Below are positions 20,727-28,570 of a stretch of DNA of 63,083 nucleotides, in pieces. The first letter of the stretch is position 1. Each line of letters begins with the position of its first letter. The position numbers were made by a program, and so were the translations under genes. The stretch spans positions 1-63,083 of the IMG/VR virus record IMGVR_UViG_3300024302_000009. The stretch is one strand, 5' to 3'. A model generated the notes under the pieces. It was not told where the DNA came from and made no database searches. It saw only the letters and a list, made by a program, of their open reading frames with translations. This DNA is from a virus.

Positions 20727-22867
20727 TGCGCGTAACAATACTGGACGTTGAAAACTCCGTTACTTATAAAGAATATGAGGGGCGGGACGGCAAGATTAAG
20801 AAGCACACGATTATATCCCCCTATAGTGAGGACAACTATTTAGTATCATTAGGGCTTTATTCATTTGATGACACAGTGTCTGATATTACAGACGAAGATG
20901 TAGAGTATTTCTGTTTCCAACATAACGAGGAACCTGCAACAGAGGGTGGTTACGAGCGTGTCCAAGAGGTACTGGACAACACTGATCTTCTGGTAGCACA
21001 CAACTCCAAGCATGAGATTGCATGGCTTGACGCATGTGGCCTTAAGTACAAGGGCGCTACATGGTGCACTATGATTGCAGAATACATCCTCCTACGCGGA
21101 CAGAGTGCCCCCCTCAAACTTAAAGCCTTGGCAGAGAAGTATCGGCTTCCTCAGAAGAAGACTGATCTTACAGAGGAATATCTAAGCAACAAGGTTGGCT
21201 TTGAAGCTATGCCTTGGGACGATGTGGTAGAGCCATATGGTCGTGGTGATATTGTCACTGGTGGCTTGCTCTATCTGGCACAAGTAAAAGAATACGACAA
21301 AGACACAAACAAGGGACTTCTCCCTACCCTTCGTATGATGAATGAGTTCACCTACGAACTGGCAGAGATGGAGAAGAATGGCTTGCCTGTAGACGTGAAG
21401 GCTCTACAAGAGGTCAAAGCAGCGTATATCTATGAGCATAACCAACTCCGTGTACGTCTAATGGAGATGGCGCAGGATGCTGTAGGAGACACGCCTGTAT
21501 CACTAACTTCCAATGACTTTATGTCCAAGCTTCTATATTCCCGTGAGATCAGGGATAAGGAGGAATGGAAAGATGTATTCAACATCAAGAAGGACGATAA
21601 GAAGCGGGACCTCCCTCGCACACGTATGAACCCCTCTCAGTTTAACAAGGCTGTGAGGTCCATGAGCACTATCTTCCAGAAGACTTCTGCCACACACTGT
21701 AAGCCATGTAAGGGTAAGGGCTGGATACACAAGGTCACGATCAAGGGTGTGCCTTATAAGAAGATGCCCACCTGTAAGGATTGCGGCGGTGTAGGTGTTG
21801 TCTACAAGCCTACAGGGCATGTAGCAGGGTTTATGTTGGTGGCTACCAGCCCTAGAGGTACGTCTGCCAGTGGCTTCTCCTGTGATGCTGACACCCTTGC
21901 CTCGTTAGCTAGTGGTGCCATAGGGGATGCCAGAGAGTTCATGGCTAAGTATGCTAGGTACAATGCTGTGTCCTTCTACCTCTCCACCTTCGTAGAGGGT
22001 ATTGAGCGTAGGCTGGACATTGATGATGTACTACACACCTCTCTGAACCAGTGTGTAGCTGCTACAGGACGTTTATCGTCCAGTGGGCCTAACCTACAGA
22101 ATATGCCACGTGGGAACACCTTCCCTATCCGCAGGGCTATTGTATCTAGGTTCCCCGGTGGTAGTATCATGAAGGCTGACTTTAGCCAGTTGGAGTTCCG
22201 GGTAGCAGGGTATCTATCGAAGTGCCCAGTGGTGCTGTATGATGTTAGCAACGGGGTGGACGTACACTCCTTTACGAGAGACACCATCAATGCGTATGAT
22301 AATGAGCCAGACATCGACAGACAGGACGCCAAACCAGACACCTTTAAACCTCTGTATGGTGGAATGTCTGGTACACCAAGGCAGGTAGCATACTACAAAG
22401 CCTTTATGAAGAAGTATGGGTTTACTGCGTGGCATGACACCTTGCTGGCAACGGCAGTGGAGTACAAGCGTATCACACTACCCTCAGGGCGTCAGTATGA
22501 CTTCCCCGGCGCTGTGAGGACCAAGACAGGCTATGTGAAGTACACTACGCAGATAGTCAACTACCCAGTCCAAGGCTTCGCTACGGGCGACCTAGTGCCT
22601 CTGGCGTGCATAGCTGTGGGGAGATTGATGCGGTTACGGTCGGACCTGAAATCCCTTGTCATCCTCACAGTGCATGATGATATCGAGATTGATGTCTATC
22701 CCGGTGAGGAGGATGAGATTGCCAAGATACTTGAGAAGGGTATGCTAAGTATCCCAGAGATGTGTATGGAGTTCTACGGCTTTGAGCTTGAATACCCATT
22801 GGAGATTGAGATAAGCATAGGAGAGAATTTGATGGAACAAACTGAAATAGGAAAGTTTAGCAGATAA
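20726..22867 (+). CDS. DNA polymerase, family A, with zinc-type insertion
   Basis: 713 aa. Proofreading 3'-5' exonuclease at the N-terminus (TILDVENS with D/E; LLVAHNSKHEIAWLD) and a palm with motif A (KADFSQLEFR, Asp485), motif B (RQDAKPDTFKPLYGG) and motif C (VHDDIEID, Asp651/652). This is the T7-like replicative type. Between exonuclease and palm, residues 325-356 carry two DnaJ-like C-x2-C-x-G-x-G motifs (CKPCKGKG, CKDCGGVG), which probably bind zinc and are unusual in the family. Coupled upstream by TAATG, part of the operon with the helicase. Confidence 0.95.
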   Translation: MRVTILDVENSVTYKEYEGRDGKIKKHTIISPYSEDNYLVSLGLYSFDDTVSDITDEDVEYFCFQHNEEPATEGGYERVQEVLDNTDLLVAHNSKHEIAWLDACGLKYKGATWCTMIAEYILLRGQSAPLKLKALAEKYRLPQKKTDLTEEYLSNKVGFEAMPWDDVVEPYGRGDIVTGGLLYLAQVKEYDKDTNKGLLPTLRMMNEFTYELAEMEKNGLPVDVKALQEVKAAYIYEHNQLRVRLMEMAQDAVGDTPVSLTSNDFMSKLLYSREIRDKEEWKDVFNIKKDDKKRDLPRTRMNPSQFNKAVRSMSTIFQKTSATHCKPCKGKGWIHKVTIKGVPYKKMPTCKDCGGVGVVYKPTGHVAGFMLVATSPRGTSASGFSCDADTLASLASGAIGDAREFMAKYARYNAVSFYLSTFVEGIERRLDIDDVLHTSLNQCVAATGRLSSSGPNLQNMPRGNTFPIRRAIVSRFPGGSIMKADFSQLEFRVAGYLSKCPVVLYDVSNGVDVHSFTRDTINAYDNEPDIDRQDAKPDTFKPLYGGMSGTPRQVAYYKAFMKKYGFTAWHDTLLATAVEYKRITLPSGRQYDFPGAVRTKTGYVKYTTQIVNYPVQGFATGDLVPLACIAVGRLMRLRSDLKSLVILTVHDDIEIDVYPGEEDEIAKILEKGMLSIPEMCMEFYGFELEYPLEIEISIGENLMEQTEIGKFSR

Positions 22868-23250
22868 TGTTTGATAAAATTTATCCAGTACGTACACATA
22901 CTGAGTATGTGCCGTATGACAAAACTGTAAACCACCAATACGCCACTACATCAGAACAGGCTAAGCATCTTGAAGATTTACAGAAGCAAGCGTGGGCTAG
23001 TGTTACAGATGTTATGGTGGAGGATATTGAGGAGAACTTCATCAGTGTGGCTAAGGCTGTAAGAGCTAAAGACTACTCTAGTTGGAAGGATAGAGCCTTC
23101 GCATGTTTTATCCTTAATGGTAAAGAGTTTGAGGTTAGGGTTTCAGTTGAAGACGTAGAAGATGATCCCAATGCAGTTAACAGAGCTATTGCTGAGAAGA
23201 TAGCAGCAGAGATAACTTCACAAATCTTTAAAGAAATGAGGGTAGTATAA
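22867..23250 (+). CDS. Hypothetical 127-aa protein
   Basis: Starts at TAATG coupling with the polymerase stop. Helical N-terminal half, then a beta region (FACFILNGKEFEVRVSVEDV) and an Ala-rich helix. Polymerase-accessory function is possible from position only. Confidence 0.76.
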   Translation: MFDKIYPVRTHTEYVPYDKTVNHQYATTSEQAKHLEDLQKQAWASVTDVMVEDIEENFISVAKAVRAKDYSSWKDRAFACFILNGKEFEVRVSVEDVEDDPNAVNRAIAEKIAAEITSQIFKEMRVV

Positions 23251-23474
23251 TGATATGGTTATTTTTATTCACAGCTATGGTTAGCTCCTCGGCACCAGCT
23301 ATGGTGGTTATACCTATGGGCAATAATCAAAAGTATACTTGTCAGGTTAGGTTAGATAACATCATGGAGCATGAGAAAAAGAAAAAGTATAGGCAGAGGG
23401 TATCCAGAGGTTATTGCATGGATCAGAGTGGAGTGTATTACGAGAGAGTGGAAAAACGGAGGAAGAATAAATGA
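23250..23474 (+). CDS. Small exported protein, 74 aa
   Basis: N-terminal signal-like helix (MIWLFLFTAMVSSSAPAMVV), then a basic C-terminal part with two Cys (YTCQVRLDN, GYCMDQSG) and a KRRKNK end. Coupled starts on both sides. Periplasmic or membrane-anchored; unknown function. Confidence 0.7.
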   Translation: MIWLFLFTAMVSSSAPAMVVIPMGNNQKYTCQVRLDNIMEHEKKKKYRQRVSRGYCMDQSGVYYERVEKRRKNK

Positions 23475-23854
23475 ACATCCTAGTATGCGGAGGCAGAGAC
23501 TACGGCAACAACACAGATGAGATGGAGTTCATCTGGGCAGTGCTGAAATACAAACATGAGGAAAACCCCATCACTCATTTGGTTAATGGCGGGGCTAAGG
23601 GAGCAGATAGCGCAGGTCATGCATGGGCAGCCTTCAATGGTATTGATGTATCTGTGTACGAAGCTAACTGGGCTAGGTATGGCAATGGAGCAGGGATGAT
23701 AAGAAACCTACAGATGTTAACAGAAGAGGCTATTGATTTAGTTATCGCATTTCCGGGAGGCAATGGGACAGCAGACATGGTTCGGAAAGCCATAGTAAAA
23801 GGTGTGCCAGTTTATAAACCAAAGTATGAGGACAAGTACAGGAGTGCTATATGA
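23471..23854 (+). CDS. SLOG-superfamily protein (DUF2493/YspA-like)
   Basis: Rossmann-type SLOG fold: nucleotide-binding start MNILVCGGRDYG, then NGGAKGADSAGHAWA, an aromatic strand VYEANWARYG, and the tail IAFPGGNGTADMVRKA with the PGG-x-GT loop. 127 aa is a typical stand-alone DUF2493 length. SLOG proteins bind nucleotide-derived ligands (ADP-ribose, NAD or similar) and occur in phages and in anti-phage systems. The ligand here is not known. Confidence 0.88.
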   Translation: MNILVCGGRDYGNNTDEMEFIWAVLKYKHEENPITHLVNGGAKGADSAGHAWAAFNGIDVSVYEANWARYGNGAGMIRNLQMLTEEAIDLVIAFPGGNGTADMVRKAIVKGVPVYKPKYEDKYRSAI

Positions 23855-24057
23855 ATATTGACGACGAGATGAAAGTGGCTGAACTAAAGTTATGGGCACT
23901 TATTGAGAAGTATCAGGAAGACAATGAGGGGCAAGGCCCAAATATTATCTACATCAGTGATGACGAAGAACTACAATCATTGATGATGTGGGAGTGCGTT
24001 CAACAGGGATGGGACTATGATCGCACGACTAAACCTACATATGCTGATTACGAGTGA
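23851..24057 (+). CDS. Hypothetical 68-aa acidic protein
   Basis: ATGA coupling to the SLOG gene. Acidic with a Trp-rich end (SLMMWECVQQGWDYDRTTKP). Unknown; possibly a partner of the SLOG protein by position. Confidence 0.68.
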   Translation: MNIDDEMKVAELKLWALIEKYQEDNEGQGPNIIYISDDEELQSLMMWECVQQGWDYDRTTKPTYADYE

Positions 24058-24113
24058 GTTTTGTATTTGGTATTGCAGTGGTGATAATATTGTTAATGGT
24101 AATTACAGGGTGA
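24054..24113 (+). CDS. Possible 19-aa hydrophobic peptide
   Basis: GTGA overlap with the previous gene; MSFVFGIAVVIILLMVITG is one membrane helix. No ribosome site of its own, so translation would rely on coupling. Confidence 0.35.
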   Translation: MSFVFGIAVVIILLMVITG

Positions 24114-24125
24114 CAAATATGTCAC
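24110..24125. promoter_or_regulatory. Perfect operator-like palindrome
   Basis: GTGACA-AATA-TGTCAC, a perfect 6+4+6 dyad, 36 bp upstream of the 24162 promoter. The same half-sites occur upstream of the 17411 and leftward promoters. The half-site spacing does not match a CRP site (GTGA-N6-TCAC), so a phage-encoded regulator is more likely. Confidence 0.6.
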
Positions 24126-24161
24126 ACTTTTAAATTAATTTCACTTTTATGTCGATTTTAC

Positions 24162-24189
24162 TTGACAAAACCCTGAGAGAACCTATAAT
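24162..24189 (+). promoter_or_regulatory. Rightward sigma70 promoter, conserved-spacer class
   Basis: TTGACA 24162-24167, 16-nt spacer with CCCTGAGAGAACC, TATAAT 24184-24189. Sits immediately upstream of the 310-aa putative ssDNA-binding protein gene; the expected RNA start near 24196 rules out the earlier in-frame ATG at 24195 as translation start. Confidence 0.9.
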
Positions 24190-24221
24190 AGTATATGAGG
24201 CTAATGACAAAAGGAGCAAAA

Positions 24222-25154
24222 ATGTCAAAAACAGAAGTAGCGACAATCGAAGGGGTTAACGTACCCGCAACACTATCCGAGCTGTCTTCAGCAGAGCGTG
24301 ATGCTATCATGGAGGCGTCGGGACAAGGCGTTGTATACGGAAGTCTGTTACCCCGCCTGTCTATAAACTACAAAGCGGACTACTTGCCGGATGAGACTGA
24401 CCCCGACACGGTTATCTCTCTACCACGGGGCAAGTACAAGCTCACAGTGGAGAACAGTGAAGGTGAGAAAGTAACGGCGTATGCAAAGAATGTAATCTTC
24501 CAGCCATACATGAAGGTTAATTGCTATGCTGCATACAACAAAGACGAAGAGAAGTATGAGCTTATGTCCACACGTTTCCCTAACTGGAACACTCCGGTTA
24601 TGGATGATCTTGGTAACGAGTTTATTGCCAAGGCGTATGGTCGTGAGGTCAAGAAGGCATACCCTAAGTGGGAGAAGTTCATTAAGTGCTGGAACATTAC
24701 GTATGGCACAGCAACTCTCCCCGATGCGGTAGATATGCATGGTGCTGCTGTAGAAGTTGCAGACGTACCTTGTTCGTGGGTAGCAAAAGGTTCAAGCTTT
24801 ATGCCTTTGGCGGAAGCCATTGATGGTCTTACAGCACAAGGTAAGATGATGCAGCAATACACAATGAAGCTTGGTGCTACTCGCGTGGATGATGGTGGGG
24901 ACCTTGTGTACTTTATCTCCACGATTGATTGGTCTAAGGATAAAGTTGAGTTCGGCCCAGATCAAATGGATTTGTACCGAGACTTCCAAGACACAATCAA
25001 AGAAGAGAATGCGCAAATCCTTAAGAAGTTCAAGGAAGCGCAGAGTAAGCGTAGTAACATTAAGGCTGCCGAAGATTTCTCCGGGTCGGACTTGTCAGAT
25101 GACTTTAACATTACGCCAGATGACTTGCCAGAGGATATGTTAGCGGCAGGATAA
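24222..25154 (+). CDS. Putative single-stranded-DNA-binding protein, 310 aa
   Basis: ATG 24222 after AAAGGAGCAAAA. It has a beta-rich central region (KLTVENSEGEKVTAYAKNVI, TRFPNWNTPVMDDLGNEFIA) and a flexible acidic C-terminal tail (DLSDDFNITPDDLPEDML), as in T7 gp2.5-like and other SSBs, where the tail contacts polymerase and helicase. A dedicated strong promoter fits a protein needed in large amounts. No clear sequence family is recognised, so the assignment rests on tail, context and expression. Confidence 0.7.
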   Translation: MSKTEVATIEGVNVPATLSELSSAERDAIMEASGQGVVYGSLLPRLSINYKADYLPDETDPDTVISLPRGKYKLTVENSEGEKVTAYAKNVIFQPYMKVNCYAAYNKDEEKYELMSTRFPNWNTPVMDDLGNEFIAKAYGREVKKAYPKWEKFIKCWNITYGTATLPDAVDMHGAAVEVADVPCSWVAKGSSFMPLAEAIDGLTAQGKMMQQYTMKLGATRVDDGGDLVYFISTIDWSKDKVEFGPDQMDLYRDFQDTIKEENAQILKKFKEAQSKRSNIKAAEDFSGSDLSDDFNITPDDLPEDMLAAG

Positions 25155-25175
25155 GCAGCAGAAGCGAAGAGAAGG

Positions 25176-25298
25176 GTTGGTGGTCATCCCGGAAAACGAA
25201 AACCACCCCTTACTAGGGAGTAGTACTACCCGATCTAGGGAGATCGAAGTGTGTGAAAGATAGGTCCGAGGGAGCCTTGACTAGTTCAAAATTCCCTC
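25176..25298 (+). ncRNA. Structured untranslated region with several hairpins
   Basis: The 166-nt gap before 25321 holds GGTGGT (25179-25184) pairing with ACCACC, a hairpin GATCT-AGGG-AGATC, and a long stem GAGGGA (25268) with TCCCTC (25293) enclosing TTGA/TCAA. There is no T-tract. It may be an RNase processing site, an mRNA stability element or a cis-regulatory RNA controlling the downstream gene. Confidence 0.45.
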
Positions 25299-25320
25299 AC
25301 TTATTTAAAGGAGAAAAGTA

Positions 25321-25986
25321 ATGGCTCTACGACTTAAAGACATAGACTTTGTGATAGCTAATAGTTTTGGGGATGGTGCGGAGTACAGGGATAGTGTGCT
25401 GTATGGCAGTAGCATGTACCCCGACCCATACGCTGCCGTACACCACGTAACTGTTATTACCACTCGCAATTCACTTATGGCTGTGCGGCTCACAAAGCAA
25501 AACCATAAGGTAGTAGGTGACCTTCGGCCCGAGCTGGAGGAGATGAGAGTTTCCCGTATTCGTACATACAATACATATGCTTGGTATGATGGGCCTCAAT
25601 GTGGTGGTACTTACACTAGTACTGCCTCAGACAGTGTTACCCTTAATGCTGAGTTTGATACAGCAGAAAGGTACATGGAGGTAAGTGCAGAGCTGGATGA
25701 TATGCTTAGGGAAGAGGCCGCATCGGGGAGACGCCCCACAGCAGCTATCCCTAGTACCCAGTATGAAGGGCATGACGCAGTATCAGCACAACGAGTAGAC
25801 ACAGCACTATCCGCACTAGTAGTAAGATCAAGGGAGATATACAATGCAAGAGTCGCAACTAATAACCTTACAACTCAGCAACTACCTAATCAAGATGGCT
25901 CAGGACGAAGTACAACTGCCGCAGGAATTAGTACAGGTTATGGCAGACAATCTAGCCGCTACTTTCAGTTCACAGCGGAACTCTGA
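25321..25986 (+). CDS. Hypothetical 221-aa protein overlapping the nuclease gene
   Basis: ATG 25321 after AAAGGAGAAAAGTA. Beta-rich N-terminal half (VHHVTVITTRNSLMAVRLTK), helical middle (AELDDMLREEAASGRR) and a Ser/Thr/Gln-rich C-terminus. The last 143 bp overlap, in another frame, the start of the Cas4/RecB-like gene. Unknown family. Confidence 0.72.
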   Translation: MALRLKDIDFVIANSFGDGAEYRDSVLYGSSMYPDPYAAVHHVTVITTRNSLMAVRLTKQNHKVVGDLRPELEEMRVSRIRTYNTYAWYDGPQCGGTYTSTASDSVTLNAEFDTAERYMEVSAELDDMLREEAASGRRPTAAIPSTQYEGHDAVSAQRVDTALSALVVRSREIYNARVATNNLTTQQLPNQDGSGRSTTAAGISTGYGRQSSRYFQFTAEL

Positions 25987-26713
25987 TTTTTCCCTACGGA
26001 TGTCTAACGTAGGCAAGCCCTTGTGCCAATTAGTTATGGCTAGGGATGGTGCAAAGAGGGACCCCATTCATCCCACACAGATGCCAGTAAGGTTCGCCAC
26101 TGGAAATCTAATGGAAGAATGGTTTGTGGCTGTAATGCACGCAGCCGGGATACCAATCGAGGGATACCAGACCAAAGCCAAACTTGATATCGCTGATACG
26201 TCCATATCAGGGACCAGCGATCTGATCATATATGGCAAGGTCTGGGACTTGAAGACTGCCTCTGACTTCGCGTTTAAAAAGTACGAGCGTGATGGTTATG
26301 AGGGAATGAAAGCAGACGACCCTTTCGGTTATGTAGGTCAGGGTTTTATGTACGCCAAAGCACATGATAAACCATTGGGAGGGTGGATTATCATCAATAA
26401 GAGTAATGGCAAATTCGTTGTTATCTCCGCGCCGGAGGAGCAGGAGGAGGAAATAAAGGAAGTACTGGAGAATGTCGCAACCAGCATCAAGTACATCAAT
26501 GAGGGAGGAGAATTTAAAAGGGGCTTTGACGATGAGGAGGAGAAGTTCCGTAGTAATCCCACAGGTAATCGCAAGTTAAAGTTTGGTTGTGAATGGTGTG
26601 ACTACAAAGCTGCTTGTTGGCCTGATCTTACTCATGCACCCGCAGCCTTTAGTAAAGCCAAGGATCGTAAGTGGGTTTACTACACTGAACTAAATAACAC
26701 GTTGGACGAATGA
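25844..26713 (+). CDS. Cas4/RecB-like PD-(D/E)XK exonuclease
   Basis: ATG 25844 has a good ribosome site (AAGGGAGATATACA), supporting this start despite the 143-bp overlap. RecB-type nuclease motifs: FATGNLMEEWF, then GTSDLIIYGKVWDLKTAS (catalytic D...D-x-K) and QGFMYAKAHDK (motif with Q/Y). C-terminal CEWCDYKAACW resembles the Cys cluster of Cas4/AddB-type Fe-S nucleases, although only three Cys are visible. Likely a 5'-3' exonuclease for recombination, host DNA degradation or replication. Confidence 0.83.
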   Translation: MQESQLITLQLSNYLIKMAQDEVQLPQELVQVMADNLAATFSSQRNSDFSLRMSNVGKPLCQLVMARDGAKRDPIHPTQMPVRFATGNLMEEWFVAVMHAAGIPIEGYQTKAKLDIADTSISGTSDLIIYGKVWDLKTASDFAFKKYERDGYEGMKADDPFGYVGQGFMYAKAHDKPLGGWIIINKSNGKFVVISAPEEQEEEIKEVLENVATSIKYINEGGEFKRGFDDEEEKFRSNPTGNRKLKFGCEWCDYKAACWPDLTHAPAAFSKAKDRKWVYYTELNNTLDE

Positions 26714-27048
26714 AAACAAGTAGCGCCAAGCAGAAGGGTAGGAAACTGCAACAATGGGTAAGGGATCAGTTTTTAGCGATATTTCCTGATCTTGAGCCAG
26801 ATGATGTAAGGTCTACCTCTATGGGGGCGGGGGGTGAGGATGTACAGTTGTCCCCCGCTGCTCGTAAGCTTATACCATTAGTTATTGAGTGTAAAAATGT
26901 AGAGAAGTTAAATGTGTGGGCTGCATATGATCAAGCTAAGGAGCATAAAGAAAAAGGTGAGCCTGTTGTTGTGATGAAGAAGAACCACAGAGAGCCACTA
27001 GTGGTCATAGACGCAGAGTACTTTTTTAGGATGTTGAAAAATGAGTGA
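26710..27048 (+). CDS. PD-(D/E)XK endonuclease, Holliday-junction-resolvase-like
   Basis: 112 aa, ATGA coupling. Basic N-terminal helix (SSAKQKGRKLQQWVRDQFLA), then the catalytic pattern GAGGEDVQLSPAAR ... PLVIECKNVEKLNVW, with D, E-x-K on adjacent strands. Short phage proteins of this type are treated as resolvases or replication nucleases. Works with the RecB-like protein by position. Confidence 0.78.
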   Translation: MKTSSAKQKGRKLQQWVRDQFLAIFPDLEPDDVRSTSMGAGGEDVQLSPAARKLIPLVIECKNVEKLNVWAAYDQAKEHKEKGEPVVVMKKNHREPLVVIDAEYFFRMLKNE

Positions 27049-27292
27049 TGATAAAATGGGCGTAGACATGGAGAATAATATTATCACCATGCAGACGGAT
27101 TGTAGCTACGTTGTGTTTAAAGAGAGTGAAGAGGGGCGGCTACGTACTTTTAGTTACACGGGCAAGGACTGCTCTGACATATTGTACGTACTGATTAATG
27201 GAATGTTAATGCATTTGGAAAACAACCAAGACTTTTTATTGGACTACGCAGGGGAGCATGATGAAGATTATAAGCCAGTGGTGGTACATTGA
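27041..27292 (+). CDS. Hypothetical 83-aa protein
   Basis: Overlaps the nuclease end by 8 bp. Soluble, acidic, beta N-terminus (ENNIITMQTDCSYVVFKESE). No family recognised. Confidence 0.72.
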   Translation: MSDDKMGVDMENNIITMQTDCSYVVFKESEEGRLRTFSYTGKDCSDILYVLINGMLMHLENNQDFLLDYAGEHDEDYKPVVVH

Positions 27293-27795
27293 TGTTAGCA
27301 AACAAAACAGACAAAGACTCTGTTAAAGAGTATTTAGAAAATAGAGTTAATAAATATTCTCCAATATTTGATACTGATTGCTGTTGGTTTTGGTCCCGTG
27401 GCGTTAACACAAGTGGATATGGTCACATAGGACCTAATCGTATAAGTGCTCACTATGGAGTCACTACGGCGCATAAGCTATCTTACTTAGTGCATAATGG
27501 GGAAGTACCTGAAGGACAGTGTGTATTACATACGTGCGATAACAAAATATGCATAAACCCCAACCATTTGTTTTTAGGTACGCACCAAGACAACATGGAT
27601 GATATGGTGCGCAAAGGTAGATCAGACACTTCTTCAGGTGAAGACCACCCCATGTCAGTGCTGTCAACCCTAGATGTTTTACGTATAAGAGATTGCAAAG
27701 ACCACAATACTTCTGTAGAGCTATCCCGTATGTTTGATGTTAGCCCCAGAACAATAAGAGATATATGGAATAGACATACTTGGAAGGATGTATAA
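27292..27795 (+). CDS. HNH homing endonuclease
   Basis: ATG 27292 overlaps the previous stop. HNH fold of the phage homing type: WFWSRGVNTSGYGHIG, EGQCVLHTCDNKICINPNHL (H and zinc-site residues), FLGTHQDNMDDMVRKGR (N, H). A C-terminal helix-turn-helix (VELSRMFDVSPRTIRDIW) gives DNA specificity. AT-richer than its neighbours and inserted neatly between coupled genes, as expected of a mobile gene. Confidence 0.87.
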   Translation: MLANKTDKDSVKEYLENRVNKYSPIFDTDCCWFWSRGVNTSGYGHIGPNRISAHYGVTTAHKLSYLVHNGEVPEGQCVLHTCDNKICINPNHLFLGTHQDNMDDMVRKGRSDTSSGEDHPMSVLSTLDVLRIRDCKDHNTSVELSRMFDVSPRTIRDIWNRHTWKDV

Positions 27796-27796
27796 A

Positions 27797-28570
27797 ATGA
27801 GTACTCATATGGTTATAGGTGATACCCACTCCAAACCGGGGCAAAGTTTAGAGAGATTTCATATGTTGGGGGAGTTTGCTTTGAAATATCGCCCTAATGA
27901 AATTATATGTTTAGGAGATTTTGCGGACATGGAGTCTCTGTGCTCCTACGACTTTGGCAAGAAGAGCTTTGAGGGTCGCAGGTACAACAAGGATGTAGAG
28001 TCTTGTAGAGAGTCTCTGGCCGCCTTTAACGCCCCTATAGATGCATACAATAGGCGTCAGGCATTGAACCGCAAGGTACAGTGGCGTCCTAAGCGCACCA
28101 TGCTAGGTGGCAACCATGATGAGGCACGCATCAATCGTGTGATTGAGCTTGATCCCAAGATGGACGGCACTATCAGTATGGATGATCTGGGCTACACAGA
28201 TTACGGGTGGGACTATCAGCCCTTCCTACAGCCTAAGAACATTGACGGTGTGCTCTACAACCACTACTTTGTGAGTGGTGTCATGGGGCGTCCTATTGGG
28301 GGAGAGAACTCAGCACGCAGCCTCCTAATGAAGAACATGGTATCCTCTACAGCAGGACACTCACATGTGTATGACTACGCCAACAGGACAACTCCAGAGG
28401 GTAAACGTATTCATGGGCTGTCAGCAGGGTGCTACTTTGAGGAGAGTATGGATTTTGCACGTAGCACAGAACATCTGTGGTGGAGAGGTATTTTCTTGAA
28501 GCATAATGTTGAAGATGGGGATTATGATCTTGAGACATTTAGCATGAGGCGGTTGAGGGAGATTTTGTAA
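27797..28570 (+). CDS. Calcineurin-like metallophosphoesterase 2
   Basis: Start chosen at ATG 27797 (MSTHMVIGDTHSKPG), 9 nt after AAGG. Metal motifs in order: GDTHSKPG (D-x-H), CLGDFADME (GD), MLGGNHDEAR (GNHD), NHYF (H) and STAGHSHVYD (GHSH). 257 aa, longer than the 7443 enzyme and clearly from another subfamily. Substrate unknown; DNA-repair nucleases and nucleotide phosphatases both use this fold. Confidence 0.88.
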   Translation: MSTHMVIGDTHSKPGQSLERFHMLGEFALKYRPNEIICLGDFADMESLCSYDFGKKSFEGRRYNKDVESCRESLAAFNAPIDAYNRRQALNRKVQWRPKRTMLGGNHDEARINRVIELDPKMDGTISMDDLGYTDYGWDYQPFLQPKNIDGVLYNHYFVSGVMGRPIGGENSARSLLMKNMVSSTAGHSHVYDYANRTTPEGKRIHGLSAGCYFEESMDFARSTEHLWWRGIFLKHNVEDGDYDLETFSMRRLREIL

